This document shows positions 1 to 7,705 of a DNA stretch of 17,091 nt, in pieces. The first letter of the stretch is position 1. Every line of letters starts with the position of its first letter. The DNA comes from CAZQCI01 sp964592255 (lineage in GTDB: Bacteria; UBA10199; SBBF01): the NCBI GenBank assembly GCA_964592255.1, contig CAZQCI010000038.1, positions 1 through 17,091 on the forward strand. Reading direction: 5' to 3'. The position numbers and the translations under genes were made by a program. Below the pieces are notes generated by a model, which made no database searches, was not told where the DNA came from, and saw only the letters and a program-made list of their open reading frames with translations.

Positions 1-142
1 AAGAACCGATCAAATTAACAGCCAGAGTTCCCCAAGGATAAGAAGAAGGAGGAGTCAAACGATGAAGCAATAACGTCACCAGATATCGTAACAAGGATCC
101 AAAGGCTCCACCAAAAGTGACACCTAAAATATTTTTAATCAT
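1..142 (-). CDS. fluC: Fluoride channel FluC/CrcB, N-terminal part (runs off the left edge)
   Basis: Fluc (CrcB) proteins are small dimeric inner-membrane channels that let fluoride out of the cell. Only the first 47 codons lie in the window. They read a hydrophobic start with GGAFGSLLRY at residues 11-20, then PWGTLAVN at 36-43. These match the family's conserved Gly/Arg helix and the GTLxxN segment whose Asn (N43 here) lines the fluoride pathway. The start ATG shares one base with the miaA stop (TAATG), so it is translationally coupled and is the third visible gene of the mutL-miaA-fluC operon. No fluoride riboswitch could sit upstream, because the upstream DNA is miaA coding sequence. The call rests on motif recognition in a short fragment, but the motifs are characteristic. 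Confidence 0.85.
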   Translation of the reverse strand, partial: MIKNILGVTFGGAFGSLLRYLVTLLLHRLTPPSSYPWGTLAVNLIGS

Positions 143-1050
143 TACTTTAAGAAATGAAGAATCTTATTTTTCATTTCTTCCTTTTGTTGAGGATAAAACC
201 ATTCTATGGACGCATCTTTTTTAAACCAAGTCATTTGTCGTTTAGCCAGATGACGCGTGTTTTTTTTAATATCTAAAATCACCTCTTCCCGACTCATTCT
301 TCCTTCAAAATAAGCAAACCATTCTTTGTATCCAATGGCTTTGGTCAGCACCGGATTATCAGGAAAATGTTCAAACAACCCACGCACCTCTTCTTCCAAC
401 CCCGCCTCTATCATAGTATCCACACGACCATCCAAACGATGATACAATTCTTCACGGTCCATTTTTAAACCAATCCGTAAAGAATCATAATGGACCTTTG
501 CAAACCCATGGCCTGCTTGATGAAAAGAAATAGGCTTACCGGTCAACGCATAGACCTCCAAAGCACGGATAATTCTTGCCGGATCGTTAGGGTGAATTTT
601 TTCAGCCGCTTTCGGATCCACTTTTTTCAATTCGTCATAAAGAGCATGAAGACCTTCCACTTCTTTTCTTTCCATTAAAGCAGTCCGGATTTGAATATTG
701 GAAGCCGGAGCCGAAAATAAACCGTAAAGCAAAGCTTTGACATACAACCCCGTGCCCCCCACAACAAAAGGCAGCTGTTGACGATCACCCATGTCTTGAA
801 TGACAGCATCCGCTTCTTTTTTAAACCAAGCGGCCGAGCCCTGGTCTTTTAAAGTAAGGGAACCAAAGAGATGATGTGGCACTTCCTTAAAATAAGTTTC
901 TGGGGGAAGTGCTGTACCAACTTTCATATCACGATAAAATTGCTGAGAATCAGCGTTGACAATTTCTCCTTTAAACTGACGAGCCAAATCAAGCGCCACA
1001 TCCGTTTTACCTGATCCTGTAGGCCCCAGGATAATAATTAACTTGGTCAT
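142..1050 (-). CDS. miaA: tRNA dimethylallyltransferase MiaA
   Basis: MiaA transfers a dimethylallyl group from DMAPP to N6 of A37 in tRNAs that read UNN codons, the first step to (m)s2i6A; it is cytoplasmic. The 302-residue protein has the P-loop GPTGSGKT at residues 9-16, NADSQQFYRDMKVGTA from residue 32 (the family DSxQxY segment), VGGTGLY at 97-103, and HPNDPARIIRALEVY at 153-167. A C-terminal TRHLAKRQMTWF stretch is also typical. Length and motif order are normal for the family and no key element is missing. The start ATG overlaps the mutL stop by four bases (ATGA), indicating coupled translation. The mutL-miaA order is common in bacteria. Confidence 0.97.
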   Translation of the reverse strand: MTKLIIILGPTGSGKTDVALDLARQFKGEIVNADSQQFYRDMKVGTALPPETYFKEVPHHLFGSLTLKDQGSAAWFKKEADAVIQDMGDRQQLPFVVGGTGLYVKALLYGLFSAPASNIQIRTALMERKEVEGLHALYDELKKVDPKAAEKIHPNDPARIIRALEVYALTGKPISFHQAGHGFAKVHYDSLRIGLKMDREELYHRLDGRVDTMIEAGLEEEVRGLFEHFPDNPVLTKAIGYKEWFAYFEGRMSREEVILDIKKNTRHLAKRQMTWFKKDASIEWFYPQQKEEMKNKILHFLK

Positions 1051-2858
1051 ACCACCCTCTTAAACCATTTTTCCAATTCTCCCTGAGACACATCAATAGC
1101 AACCGGACGACCATGGGGACAAAAATTAGTCAGTGGATAGGCCGATAATTCTTTAAGAAGCCCTCGCATTTCTTCGATAGTCAAATGGTGGTTGGCACGA
1201 ATGGCTCCATGGCAAGACATACTAGCAAACAAATCGTGAAAACGGTCTTTCAAAGAAACAAGACTTCCTTTTTCTAAGACATCTCCTACTAAATCAAGAA
1301 TCAGATCTTTCATGGATACTTTTTGATGAAACAAAGAAGGAACACTGCGAACCATAAAAGTAGATCCCCCAAAAAATTCAATATCCAAACCAAACGTTTT
1401 TAATTCTTCGAGGTATTTTTTTAATATTTCCGCTTCTGCGGGCTTTAATTCAACATTTTCAGGAACCAAGAGCTGTTGGGAAGGGATGCTTCCTTGATGA
1501 TAAAGTTGTAATAACTTTTCAAAACCAACACGTTCATGAGCCGCATGTTGATCAATAAGTACCAATTTACCCTCACCTTCACACACCAAATAGGTTCCCA
1601 TTAATTGGCCAATGACATTTAACCCAGAATACGCAACTCTCGTTTGAGATACATTTTTTACAACAAAATCAGACTCCGTCTTTGCATGCAATACGGGACG
1701 TTGAGCATAAGGTAGCGAGTTAAAAGTTCGAGATGGTTGATCAAAGTCGGATTGGCTTGTAGGTGAAGAAGAAAAAAGAGGTTTGGAGGAAGTCATAGAA
1801 ATCCAAGAAGGCTCTTCTAACCCTGTAGAGTTTTGATTCCATGGCTCGGCTTCTAAAGTTTGGCGCAGAGTTTCATAGACCAATCGATGCATCCCTTGCC
1901 CGTCGGCAAAACGAACTTCCGCCTTGGCAGGATGAACATTAACATCCACCGCTTCGGGAGACACATTTAAGTTCAAAACAACAAAAGGATATTTTCCATG
2001 CATGAGTAGATTACGATACGCCTCCATCACCGCATGAAAAATCACCTTATCCCGCACTGCCCGTCCGTTGACCAAAATAAAAAGATTCTTCTGATGCGAC
2101 CGACTAATTTGCGGGTGCCCTACTAAACCTGAAATCTCAATAGGGCTGGCACTTTGAAGAGAAGAAGCTGAAGAAAAAATTTTGATTGGATAACAATTGT
2201 CGGCGATATCTTTCCCAAAAAGATCTGAGACTTTTTTGATTAAATCGGGGCTACCTTCTGTATCTAATATCTTCTTTCCGTTGTGGTGAAGACGAATGGC
2301 ACATTGTGGGTTTCCCAAAGCGACCTTGGTGACATGATCAACAATGTGGGTCATTTCGGTTTCTGTGCCTTTTAAAAATTTAAGCCGAGCGGGAGTTTTA
2401 TAAAAAAGATAGCGCACCGAAACAGTGGTTCCAAAAGGATGCCCCGCTTCACTTTCGGAAATAATCTCACCACCTTCAATACGAATTTCATGGGCAGGCT
2501 CTTCAGTCTTTCGGCTGCGGCTAGTCAAAGTCAATTTGGCCACAGAAGCAATACTAGCCAAAGCCTCACCTCTAAAACCTAAAGTATGAATGGAAAAGAG
2601 GTCGTCATCCGTTTTGATTTTACTGGTGGCATGACGCGAAACAGCCAACAACAAATCATCAGGCGCAATGCCACAGCCATCATCTTTCACCAAGATGGAT
2701 TTTTTACCACCGTCGGCAATTTCGATATCAATATGGGCGGCCCCAGAATCAATGGCATTCTCCAATAATTCTTTAACCACAGATGCGGGCCGTTCTATCA
2801 CCTCACCAGCCGCAATACGGTTGATGAGTGAATCGGGAAGCAAAACAATGTCGGACAT
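1047..2858 (-). CDS. mutL: DNA mismatch repair protein MutL, endonuclease type
   Basis: MutL links MutS mismatch recognition to strand incision. The N-terminal GHKL ATPase is intact: E30 and N34 in KELLENAIDSGA, the DDGCGI motif at residues 59-64, and TLGFRGEAL at about 92-100. After a low-complexity linker (about residues 340-400), the C-terminal dimerisation domain carries DQHAAHERVGFE from residue 436. This fits the DQHA(X)2E(X)4E metal-binding endonuclease motif exactly. The supporting SCHGAIR (about 548) and CPHGRP (580-585) motifs are also present. This is therefore predicted to be a nicking MutL, as in bacteria without MutH. At 603 residues it is a normal length. It is the first visible gene of a minus-strand operon with miaA and fluC. 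The start is the MSDIVLLP Met; there is no strong Shine-Dalgarno sequence. Confidence 0.97.
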   Translation of the reverse strand: MSDIVLLPDSLINRIAAGEVIERPASVVKELLENAIDSGAAHIDIEIADGGKKSILVKDDGCGIAPDDLLLAVSRHATSKIKTDDDLFSIHTLGFRGEALASIASVAKLTLTSRSRKTEEPAHEIRIEGGEIISESEAGHPFGTTVSVRYLFYKTPARLKFLKGTETEMTHIVDHVTKVALGNPQCAIRLHHNGKKILDTEGSPDLIKKVSDLFGKDIADNCYPIKIFSSASSLQSASPIEISGLVGHPQISRSHQKNLFILVNGRAVRDKVIFHAVMEAYRNLLMHGKYPFVVLNLNVSPEAVDVNVHPAKAEVRFADGQGMHRLVYETLRQTLEAEPWNQNSTGLEEPSWISMTSSKPLFSSSPTSQSDFDQPSRTFNSLPYAQRPVLHAKTESDFVVKNVSQTRVAYSGLNVIGQLMGTYLVCEGEGKLVLIDQHAAHERVGFEKLLQLYHQGSIPSQQLLVPENVELKPAEAEILKKYLEELKTFGLDIEFFGGSTFMVRSVPSLFHQKVSMKDLILDLVGDVLEKGSLVSLKDRFHDLFASMSCHGAIRANHHLTIEEMRGLLKELSAYPLTNFCPHGRPVAIDVSQGELEKWFKRVV

Positions 2859-2916
2859 GAAACGTTTTTAGGAAATATCCCCTTCCAAAGCAACTTTTTT
2901 TAACTTATGATGCGTC

Positions 2917-3351
2917 ATGCCCTCCTCCCGCAGCTTGAGTCATTTAAGAAATTTACTTCAAATATGGATGTTTTTCTTTTTGGCTTTAGGGGTTTTCTTT
3001 CTTTTTTACGGCAATAACTTATTAGAGCAACTCAATCTTGTGTCTCAAAAATTGAATCTACCTCTGGAACTACTTCCAGTCAGCCAAGATAATTTTTGGC
3101 TAGCCTCTTCTTTGTCCTCTATTGTGGTGTTAGTTTTTCTCTGCTATTGGGGCCAAAAAAATATCAGGGAAAATATAGTCTCTGTTGAAGTGATGTTACT
3201 TTCAAAATTTACATCTACTTTTTTCTTCTTCTATTTTTTTGTCAGTAACGTTAAAGCGTTGGCCTACTTGTTAGGAATGGGCATTGATGGCTTGATTTTT
3301 TTATCCACTTATTATTTTTATCAAAAAGCAAAAAAGGACTATGGCGTCTGA
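2917..3351 (+). CDS. Small multi-pass membrane protein, function unknown
   Basis: This 144-residue protein has no family I recognise. The sequence shows four hydrophobic stretches at about residues 15-33, 60-79, 93-111 and 113-135. A 25-residue loop rich in Leu/Asn/Gln lies between the first two, and the C-terminus is basic. It is therefore predicted to be an inner-membrane protein with both ends on the same side. The gene is divergent from mutL, with a 58-base gap. It overlaps the following SDR gene by 11 bases, so the two are probably co-transcribed and coupled. No clear Shine-Dalgarno sequence precedes the ATG. A possible -10 (TATGAT, 2906-2911) lies so close that the message would be nearly leaderless, or the promoter lies elsewhere. 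Its place next to an SDR and an acyltransferase hints at an envelope-lipid role, which is only inference. Confidence 0.7.
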   Translation: MPSSRSLSHLRNLLQIWMFFFLALGVFFLFYGNNLLEQLNLVSQKLNLPLELLPVSQDNFWLASSLSSIVVLVFLCYWGQKNIRENIVSVEVMLLSKFTSTFFFFYFFVSNVKALAYLLGMGIDGLIFLSTYYFYQKAKKDYGV

Positions 3352-4366
3352 AACTAAAAAACAAAAGCAACCTTCTCCTTCGGCTTCACGCGACAAAATT
3401 GCCATTATTGGCACTTCCGGCATTCATGGCTCAAATATTTTAAGGATGTTGGAAGAAGATAAAACGATTAAATCCATCATTGCCATCGACTGCCGAAAAC
3501 CACCCTTTCAAACCAAAAAAACAAAATTTTATAAACTGGATCTCACCGAAACATTAGCCGATGTGAGCTTGGCCGAAATTCTCACAAAGGAAAAATGCGA
3601 TACCGTCATTCACTGCGCTTTTCCAATGACACCCCCTAAAAACCAAGCCTTTGCTCACGAATTAATTTCCATCGGTACTATGTACGTCTTTAACGCATGC
3701 GCCGAAGCGCGTGTTCGTAAAATTATCCTGGCCTCCACTACGGATGTGTATGGGGCGTTTCCTTTTAATCCTAATTTTTTGGAAGAAGATGTGCACCAGC
3801 CTAAAGGAGACAGGCAAAGTCCATTTTTAGCCGACAAAATTGATGCGGAAAAACAAGCTCTCCGTTACGCAAAAAAACATCCCGAAAGCATTGTCACCAT
3901 TCTCCGTTTTGCCACTATTTTAGGACCAACGGTTCAAAGCTATAAAACTCGTTTCTTAAGACGTCCTTTTGTCACCACAATGATGGGTTTTGATCCTTTG
4001 TTACAATTTATTCATGAAGAAGATGTCCTCAAAGCCTTTCAACTAGCCATCATCAAAGATGCCCCGGGCATTTTTAACATTGTCGGTGATGGCGTTCTTC
4101 CTTTGTCACGTGTCATCAAAATTATCGGAAAAATCAGAGTTGCACTGCCTCAAATTGGATTTAAAACCATGGTACAATTGTTATGGTCGTTGGATTTAGC
4201 TCCAGCGCCGGCCTCACATGTGAATTTTTTACGTTATTTATGCATTGCAGATGGGTCTAAAGCTAAAAAGCAATTAGGTTTTGTTCCTCGTTTTTCCACT
4301 AAAGAAGCTTTATTAAGCTTTGTCGGTGCTGAACGACTCAGGGAAATTAATTTAATCGAGGCCTAA
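3341..4366 (+). CDS. NAD-dependent epimerase/dehydratase-like extended SDR protein with altered catalytic Tyr
   Basis: This is a 341-residue protein with a Rossmann fold. Residues 1-18 are a polar, probably disordered lead. GTSGIHG follows at 24-30 (the GxxGxxG dinucleotide loop), and D50 ends strand 2, which favours NAD over NADP. STTDVYG at 132-138 matches the extended-SDR strand that carries the catalytic Ser/Thr. The position of the usual YxxxK pair reads FLADK (F162, K166), so the catalytic Tyr is replaced by Phe while Lys is kept. It may be an atypical or regulatory SDR, or bind its ligand without standard redox chemistry. A Shine-Dalgarno-like AAAAGGA sits only two bases before the ATG, and the start overlaps the upstream membrane gene. 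An acyltransferase gene follows 62 bases downstream. The substrate cannot be read from the sequence. Confidence 0.88.
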   Translation: MASETKKQKQPSPSASRDKIAIIGTSGIHGSNILRMLEEDKTIKSIIAIDCRKPPFQTKKTKFYKLDLTETLADVSLAEILTKEKCDTVIHCAFPMTPPKNQAFAHELISIGTMYVFNACAEARVRKIILASTTDVYGAFPFNPNFLEEDVHQPKGDRQSPFLADKIDAEKQALRYAKKHPESIVTILRFATILGPTVQSYKTRFLRRPFVTTMMGFDPLLQFIHEEDVLKAFQLAIIKDAPGIFNIVGDGVLPLSRVIKIIGKIRVALPQIGFKTMVQLLWSLDLAPAPASHVNFLRYLCIADGSKAKKQLGFVPRFSTKEALLSFVGAERLREINLIEA

Positions 4367-4378
4367 TACCTACCAATT

Positions 4379-4401
4379 CCCCCTCTTAATATAAGAGGGG
4401 G
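4379..4401. repeat. Perfect 10-bp stem-loop of interspersed-repeat type between the SDR and acyltransferase genes
   Basis: CCCCCTCTTA (4379-4388) pairs with TAAGAGGGGG (4392-4401) around an ATA loop, and GTTAGAGGGAGTT follows. C-rich/G-rich hairpins of this kind occur as dispersed intergenic repeats in many bacterial genomes. No T-tract follows on the plus strand, so it is not a classical terminator. It could weaken read-through or stabilise the upstream mRNA end. The only purine-rich stretch before the next ATG (GAGGGAG, 4405-4411) lies just after the stem. Confidence 0.65.
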
Positions 4402-4428
4402 TTAGAGGGAGTTATCAAATCAGTCATC

Positions 4429-5667
4429 ATGTCCAAGGAATTTCAGAAAAAAAATTTTCAGGCTAACCCTCCCCAAGGCCAAATCTTGCATCTGCCCCAA
4501 AAAGAAAAACCAGCCGCGGAAGAAAATATTGATTTTTCACAACTTGCCCAACGCTTAGAAGAACGCATTGGACGCATTGAAACAGAAGTCAAAGGATCCT
4601 TCGAAATTTTAGAAAAAGATTTACAAAAAATCCTTAAATCTAAGGCGCTGCAAGCCAACGAGGATCATGTCCGCAGTGAACTAGATGCTTTGGCCCAAAA
4701 GTTAGAGGAGCGTTTCAACAAAACTTTGGCCTTAATCGGCAAGAAAAACAAAAGCCAACCCCAAACCATTTCAAAGCAAGAAAAAGAATATGTAGAGCTA
4801 AGCAAAAAACTAAGCTCCCAATTAGTGAAAGTGCTCTCTTTCGATTTTTATAAAAAAGTATTGGGCCATTTAAACCTAAGTGAACAAGAGGAAGAAATTG
4901 ATCCTTTCGGCATGGACCGGCATTTAGTTGAAAAAATCAAACCGCTTTTTGATTTTCTTTATTATAAATATTGGCGCATCCACACCACTGGCATCAACAA
5001 TATACCGCGTGAAGGTAAAGCCCTGATTGTCGGTAATCACTCCGGAACCCTTCCGTACGACGGGGCAATGATTAAAAGCGCCATCATTAACGAACACACA
5101 CACCGCAAGGATGCTCGTTTTTTGGTGGAAGATTTTGTCTATCACATGCCCATGATGGGTACTTTTATGTACCGTATCGGAGGGGTGCGAGCCTGCCAGG
5201 AAAACGCCGAAAGGCTTTTAAATGCAGGACATTTGGTGATTGTGTTTCCCGAAGGGGTTAAAGGAATAGGAAAACATTTCAGTGAACGTTATAAATTACA
5301 ACGTTTTGGGCGCGGTGGTTTTGTCAAACTCTGCATGAAAACACAAAGCCCGCTCATACCTGTAGCTGTGGTGGGCGCTGAAGAAATTCATCCCATTCTT
5401 TTTAAGTCAAATGTCTTGGCCAAAACCATCGGGGTCCCTTATATTCCTATTACCCCTACTTTTCCTTTGTTAGGGCTCCTGGGTTGCGTTCCTTTTCCCA
5501 CCAAATGGTCCATTCATTTTGGAGAACCCATCACTTACAGCCAATATCGTGAAGATACTTTAGAAGATGAACTCCTCATCCACAAATTATCGGAAAAAGT
5601 CCGCACCAAAATACAAAATATGATTATGGAAGCCTTGAAAAAAAGACGTTCCGTGTGGATGGGATAA
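4429..5667 (+). CDS. Lysophospholipid-type acyltransferase (PlsC-like/MGAT-like fold) with N-terminal coiled coil
   Basis: This is a 412-residue membrane-associated acyltransferase, probably moving an acyl chain from acyl-CoA or acyl-ACP to a glycerolipid or other hydroxyl acceptor. Residues 30-135 are Lys/Glu-rich with heptad-like Leu spacing, which suggests a coiled coil not found in plain PlsC. The catalytic block reads VGNHSGTLPYDG at 201-212. The His-Asp spacing is H(X)6D (H204, D211) rather than the PlsC H(X)4D, as in the NHSGxLPxDG subgroup. Motif III is IVFPEGVKG at 271-279. RYKLQRFGRGGFVKL and LIPVAVVGAEE follow, resembling the MGAT/TMEM68-like branch. The gene follows the SDR gene on the same strand, a pairing that points to one envelope-lipid pathway. 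The substrate is unknown. Confidence 0.88.
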   Translation: MSKEFQKKNFQANPPQGQILHLPQKEKPAAEENIDFSQLAQRLEERIGRIETEVKGSFEILEKDLQKILKSKALQANEDHVRSELDALAQKLEERFNKTLALIGKKNKSQPQTISKQEKEYVELSKKLSSQLVKVLSFDFYKKVLGHLNLSEQEEEIDPFGMDRHLVEKIKPLFDFLYYKYWRIHTTGINNIPREGKALIVGNHSGTLPYDGAMIKSAIINEHTHRKDARFLVEDFVYHMPMMGTFMYRIGGVRACQENAERLLNAGHLVIVFPEGVKGIGKHFSERYKLQRFGRGGFVKLCMKTQSPLIPVAVVGAEEIHPILFKSNVLAKTIGVPYIPITPTFPLLGLLGCVPFPTKWSIHFGEPITYSQYREDTLEDELLIHKLSEKVRTKIQNMIMEALKKRRSVWMG

Positions 5668-5698
5668 AAAAACCCCCGACCGGATTTCTCCGGCCGGG
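5666..5698 (-). terminator. Intrinsic terminator of the first MopE-like gene (convergent junction)
   Basis: A 10-position stem (5675-5684 with 5689-5698, one A-C mismatch, loop TTTC) is GC-rich. On the minus strand it is followed by seven T residues (complement of A5666-A5672). It lies 40 bases beyond the stop of the 5738-7483 gene. On the plus strand the run after the stem is only TGGCTTTA, so it is a weaker terminator for the acyltransferase operon, though it may serve both. Confidence 0.85.
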
Positions 5699-5737
5699 TG
5701 GCTTTAGGTTCGAGGTACACTTCAGTTGTCGGTAATT

Positions 5738-7483
5738 TTATAATGAGCGGCGGCGAATTGATGCCAAGCCCAACACGATAAGCGGCATAAGCAAGACTAA
5801 GCTATTCACACCACCTAAACTCCATAACACCCTGTTTTTATCCAAGCTACATCCGCCACTGCCCGAACTGCCACTATCACCCAACAAGGTTAAGGAGCAG
5901 GTTAAAGACGTGGTACCACTATCCACTTCTGCAGAAGTCACTTCACTGCCATCGCAGTCGTTATCAACATCATCGTCACAAATTTCAGTTGCAGAAGGAT
6001 TAATTTGATTGTCGGTATCATCACAATCTCCGGCATTTTCGGAAAGTCCATCACCATCATCATCTTCATAAGGGGAGCCACTGCACCCTTCATCTATTTT
6101 TCCGTCACAATCTTGGTCGACAAGATCAAGAGTACAGGTACTGGCATCGTTAGGGTCACTACAAACCCCACAAATTTCGGACGCACTTGGATGGACCGTT
6201 GCATCCGCATCATTACAGTCTTGTGCATTAGCAACATAACCCGTGGGTTGTTCACACTCGCTCGTCGCTGTCGCGGTAGCATCCCCATATCCATCTTCAT
6301 CATCATCCGGGTACCAAGCCGTGGCGGTACAAGTTTCTACACAATCTTCCCCATCACAGTCACTATCAGTATCGTCATCGCAAGTATCGGTGGCATCGGG
6401 GTGAATGTTGGCATCGTTATCATCACAGTCATCACCGCCAAAAGAGGTTGAATCATAACCATCGCCATCGGCGTCCGGATTATTTTCAGTAGCACAGGGT
6501 TCTTCATTGGCAACCGTTCCGTCACAGTCATAGTCAATATCGGTTGTGGTATCTTCACACAAGGAGCTACCGGGATTAATGTCGTCATTATCATCATCAC
6601 AATCACCATCTTCAATCACGTAGCCACTTGGACGGGAGCAAGCCGTTTTGGTATCGGAGTCAACACCATAACCATCACCATCTTCATCAAGATAATACGT
6701 TTTAGTTGTAGCCTCTTCATCCACTTCACCATTACAGTTGTTATCTACGTCGTCACAGGTACTATCAGAAGCACCCGGATGAACTCTGGAGTTATCGTCA
6801 TCACAATCCCCTGCAGCGGTTGTGTACCCATCACCATCGGCATCAGTACTATTTAAAGTACCTTCGACTCCATTGACCAACAAATACCCGGCATTCTTAA
6901 TGCATGAAGGTAAAGATTGGTTACTATTTAATAAAATATTTACGTTACGGAAATAAACATTCTTCTGGGTATCTTCCTTACAAATAAAGGGAGAATCTTC
7001 GGAAAGTTCCGTGGCATCAATGGTGACAAGGCCCATATCTCCACCCCCTTCAAAAGCATCCACATATTTGGGATCATAAGGATGATAATAAGACGTCTCG
7101 TCATCAGTAACGTTGGGGGAAGTATTCCCAATAACCAAATTGTAATCAGAATTATTGAAGGTAATTTGCTTGGTCAAAACAATGGTATTCACTTCATCAG
7201 GCGTTGCTGTTGTGGTATCGGTGTCTTTGCCAGCTTCCGTCGTATAGAACATGATCACTTGATCAAAATAATCATCATCACCCGGTTCATCGGCACTGGA
7301 AGCAGGAGGCGTACAATTAGCGCTCATGCCAACATCACTATAATTTTGAGTTATTTTATAACGAAGGCTTTTAACACCGCTATCCGCTTCGGTCTTAACC
7401 CAGCAGTAACCGGCATAAGAGGAAGGAATTTTTACAAATCCTGCAATCACCAACAACAAAAAAGTGACTGAAATTTTTTTCAT
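5738..7483 (-). CDS. Secreted MopE-like Asp/Cys-repeat protein with C-terminal sorting tail (paralog 1)
   Basis: This 581-residue protein has a signal peptide (basic MKK, hydrophobic core, likely cut after SSYA24). A domain at 25-210 is shared with the next gene. Five Asp/Cys-rich repeats follow, starting near residues 214, 266, 337, 393 and 474. Each has a DxDxDGY loop, a DCDDxDxxxxP loop and a final DNDCDG-type loop. This is the 'putative metal-binding' MopE motif found in secreted deltaproteobacterial proteins. The Asp loops resemble Ca2+-binding thrombospondin type-3 loops, so calcium is the likeliest ligand; copper, as in MopE itself, is the alternative. The C-terminus is GGCSL (543-547), a hydrophobic segment (about 552-575), then RRR, which resembles MYXO-CTERM/JDVT-CTERM sorting tails. 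The Shine-Dalgarno AAGGTGG fits the chosen start. The gene is monocistronic, with its own sigma-28-like promoter and terminator. Confidence 0.9.
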   Translation of the reverse strand: MKKISVTFLLLVIAGFVKIPSSYAGYCWVKTEADSGVKSLRYKITQNYSDVGMSANCTPPASSADEPGDDDYFDQVIMFYTTEAGKDTDTTTATPDEVNTIVLTKQITFNNSDYNLVIGNTSPNVTDDETSYYHPYDPKYVDAFEGGGDMGLVTIDATELSEDSPFICKEDTQKNVYFRNVNILLNSNQSLPSCIKNAGYLLVNGVEGTLNSTDADGDGYTTAAGDCDDDNSRVHPGASDSTCDDVDNNCNGEVDEEATTKTYYLDEDGDGYGVDSDTKTACSRPSGYVIEDGDCDDDNDDINPGSSLCEDTTTDIDYDCDGTVANEEPCATENNPDADGDGYDSTSFGGDDCDDNDANIHPDATDTCDDDTDSDCDGEDCVETCTATAWYPDDDEDGYGDATATATSECEQPTGYVANAQDCNDADATVHPSASEICGVCSDPNDASTCTLDLVDQDCDGKIDEGCSGSPYEDDDGDGLSENAGDCDDTDNQINPSATEICDDDVDNDCDGSEVTSAEVDSGTTSLTCSLTLLGDSGSSGSGGCSLDKNRVLWSLGGVNSLVLLMPLIVLGLASIRRRSL

Positions 7484-7540
7484 AAATCGTTTTCTTTTTC
7501 CACCTTTTTTGACACCCGCTTAACGCACTGTGTCTTCCCC

Positions 7541-7560
7541 CCGGGAATCCCCTTTCCCGG
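7541..7560 (-). other. 5'-UTR stem-loop upstream of MopE-like paralog 1
   Basis: CCGGGAA (7541-7547) pairs perfectly with TTCCCGG (7554-7560) around a six-base loop. It begins about where the transcript from the 7570-7597 promoter should start, so it would sit at or near the mRNA 5' end, some 60 bases before the ribosome-binding site. A role in stabilising the message is inferred. Confidence 0.5.
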
Positions 7561-7569
7561 CTTGTTTCT

Positions 7570-7597
7570 ATTATCGGCAAAAATTTTTAAATGTTGC
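7570..7597 (-). promoter_or_regulatory. Sigma-28-like promoter of MopE-like paralog 1
   Basis: Read on the minus strand: GCAAC, 14 bases, GCCGATAAT. GCCGATAA is the full FliA (sigma-28) -10 consensus. Aligned to TAAAGTTT-N11-GCCGATAA, the upstream half (GCAACATT) has the exact spacing and four of eight -35 matches. The same element precedes three other transcription units in this window. The predicted start is about 80 bases before the ATG. Confidence 0.75.
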
Positions 7598-7645
7598 TGA
7601 TAAAAATGCAAAACTCGAAAATGATCTCTTTATTTTTTAAAGGAT

Positions 7646-7678
7646 AAAAAAAACCCCGGGGAGTTCATCCCCGGGGTT
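7646..7678 (-). terminator. Intrinsic terminator of MopE-like paralog 2
   Basis: A perfect 11-bp stem (7652-7662 with 7668-7678, loop GTTCA) rich in C and G is followed on the minus strand by a T-tract (complement of A7646-A7653, part of which overlaps the stem base). It sits 28 bases after the stop of the 7706-9631 gene and upstream of the next promoter, so the two paralogs are separate transcription units. Confidence 0.92.
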
Positions 7679-7705
7679 CCCACACCTAACTGAAAAGAGT
7701 TAGAT

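Noticed and set aside
6005..6451. Hydrophobic plus-strand frame opposite MopE-like paralog 1 (similar ones at 7082-7471 and 8819-9103)
   Set aside because: Ile/Val-rich translation is the antisense of GAT/GAC Asp codons in the metal-binding protein; no start signals and no family features.
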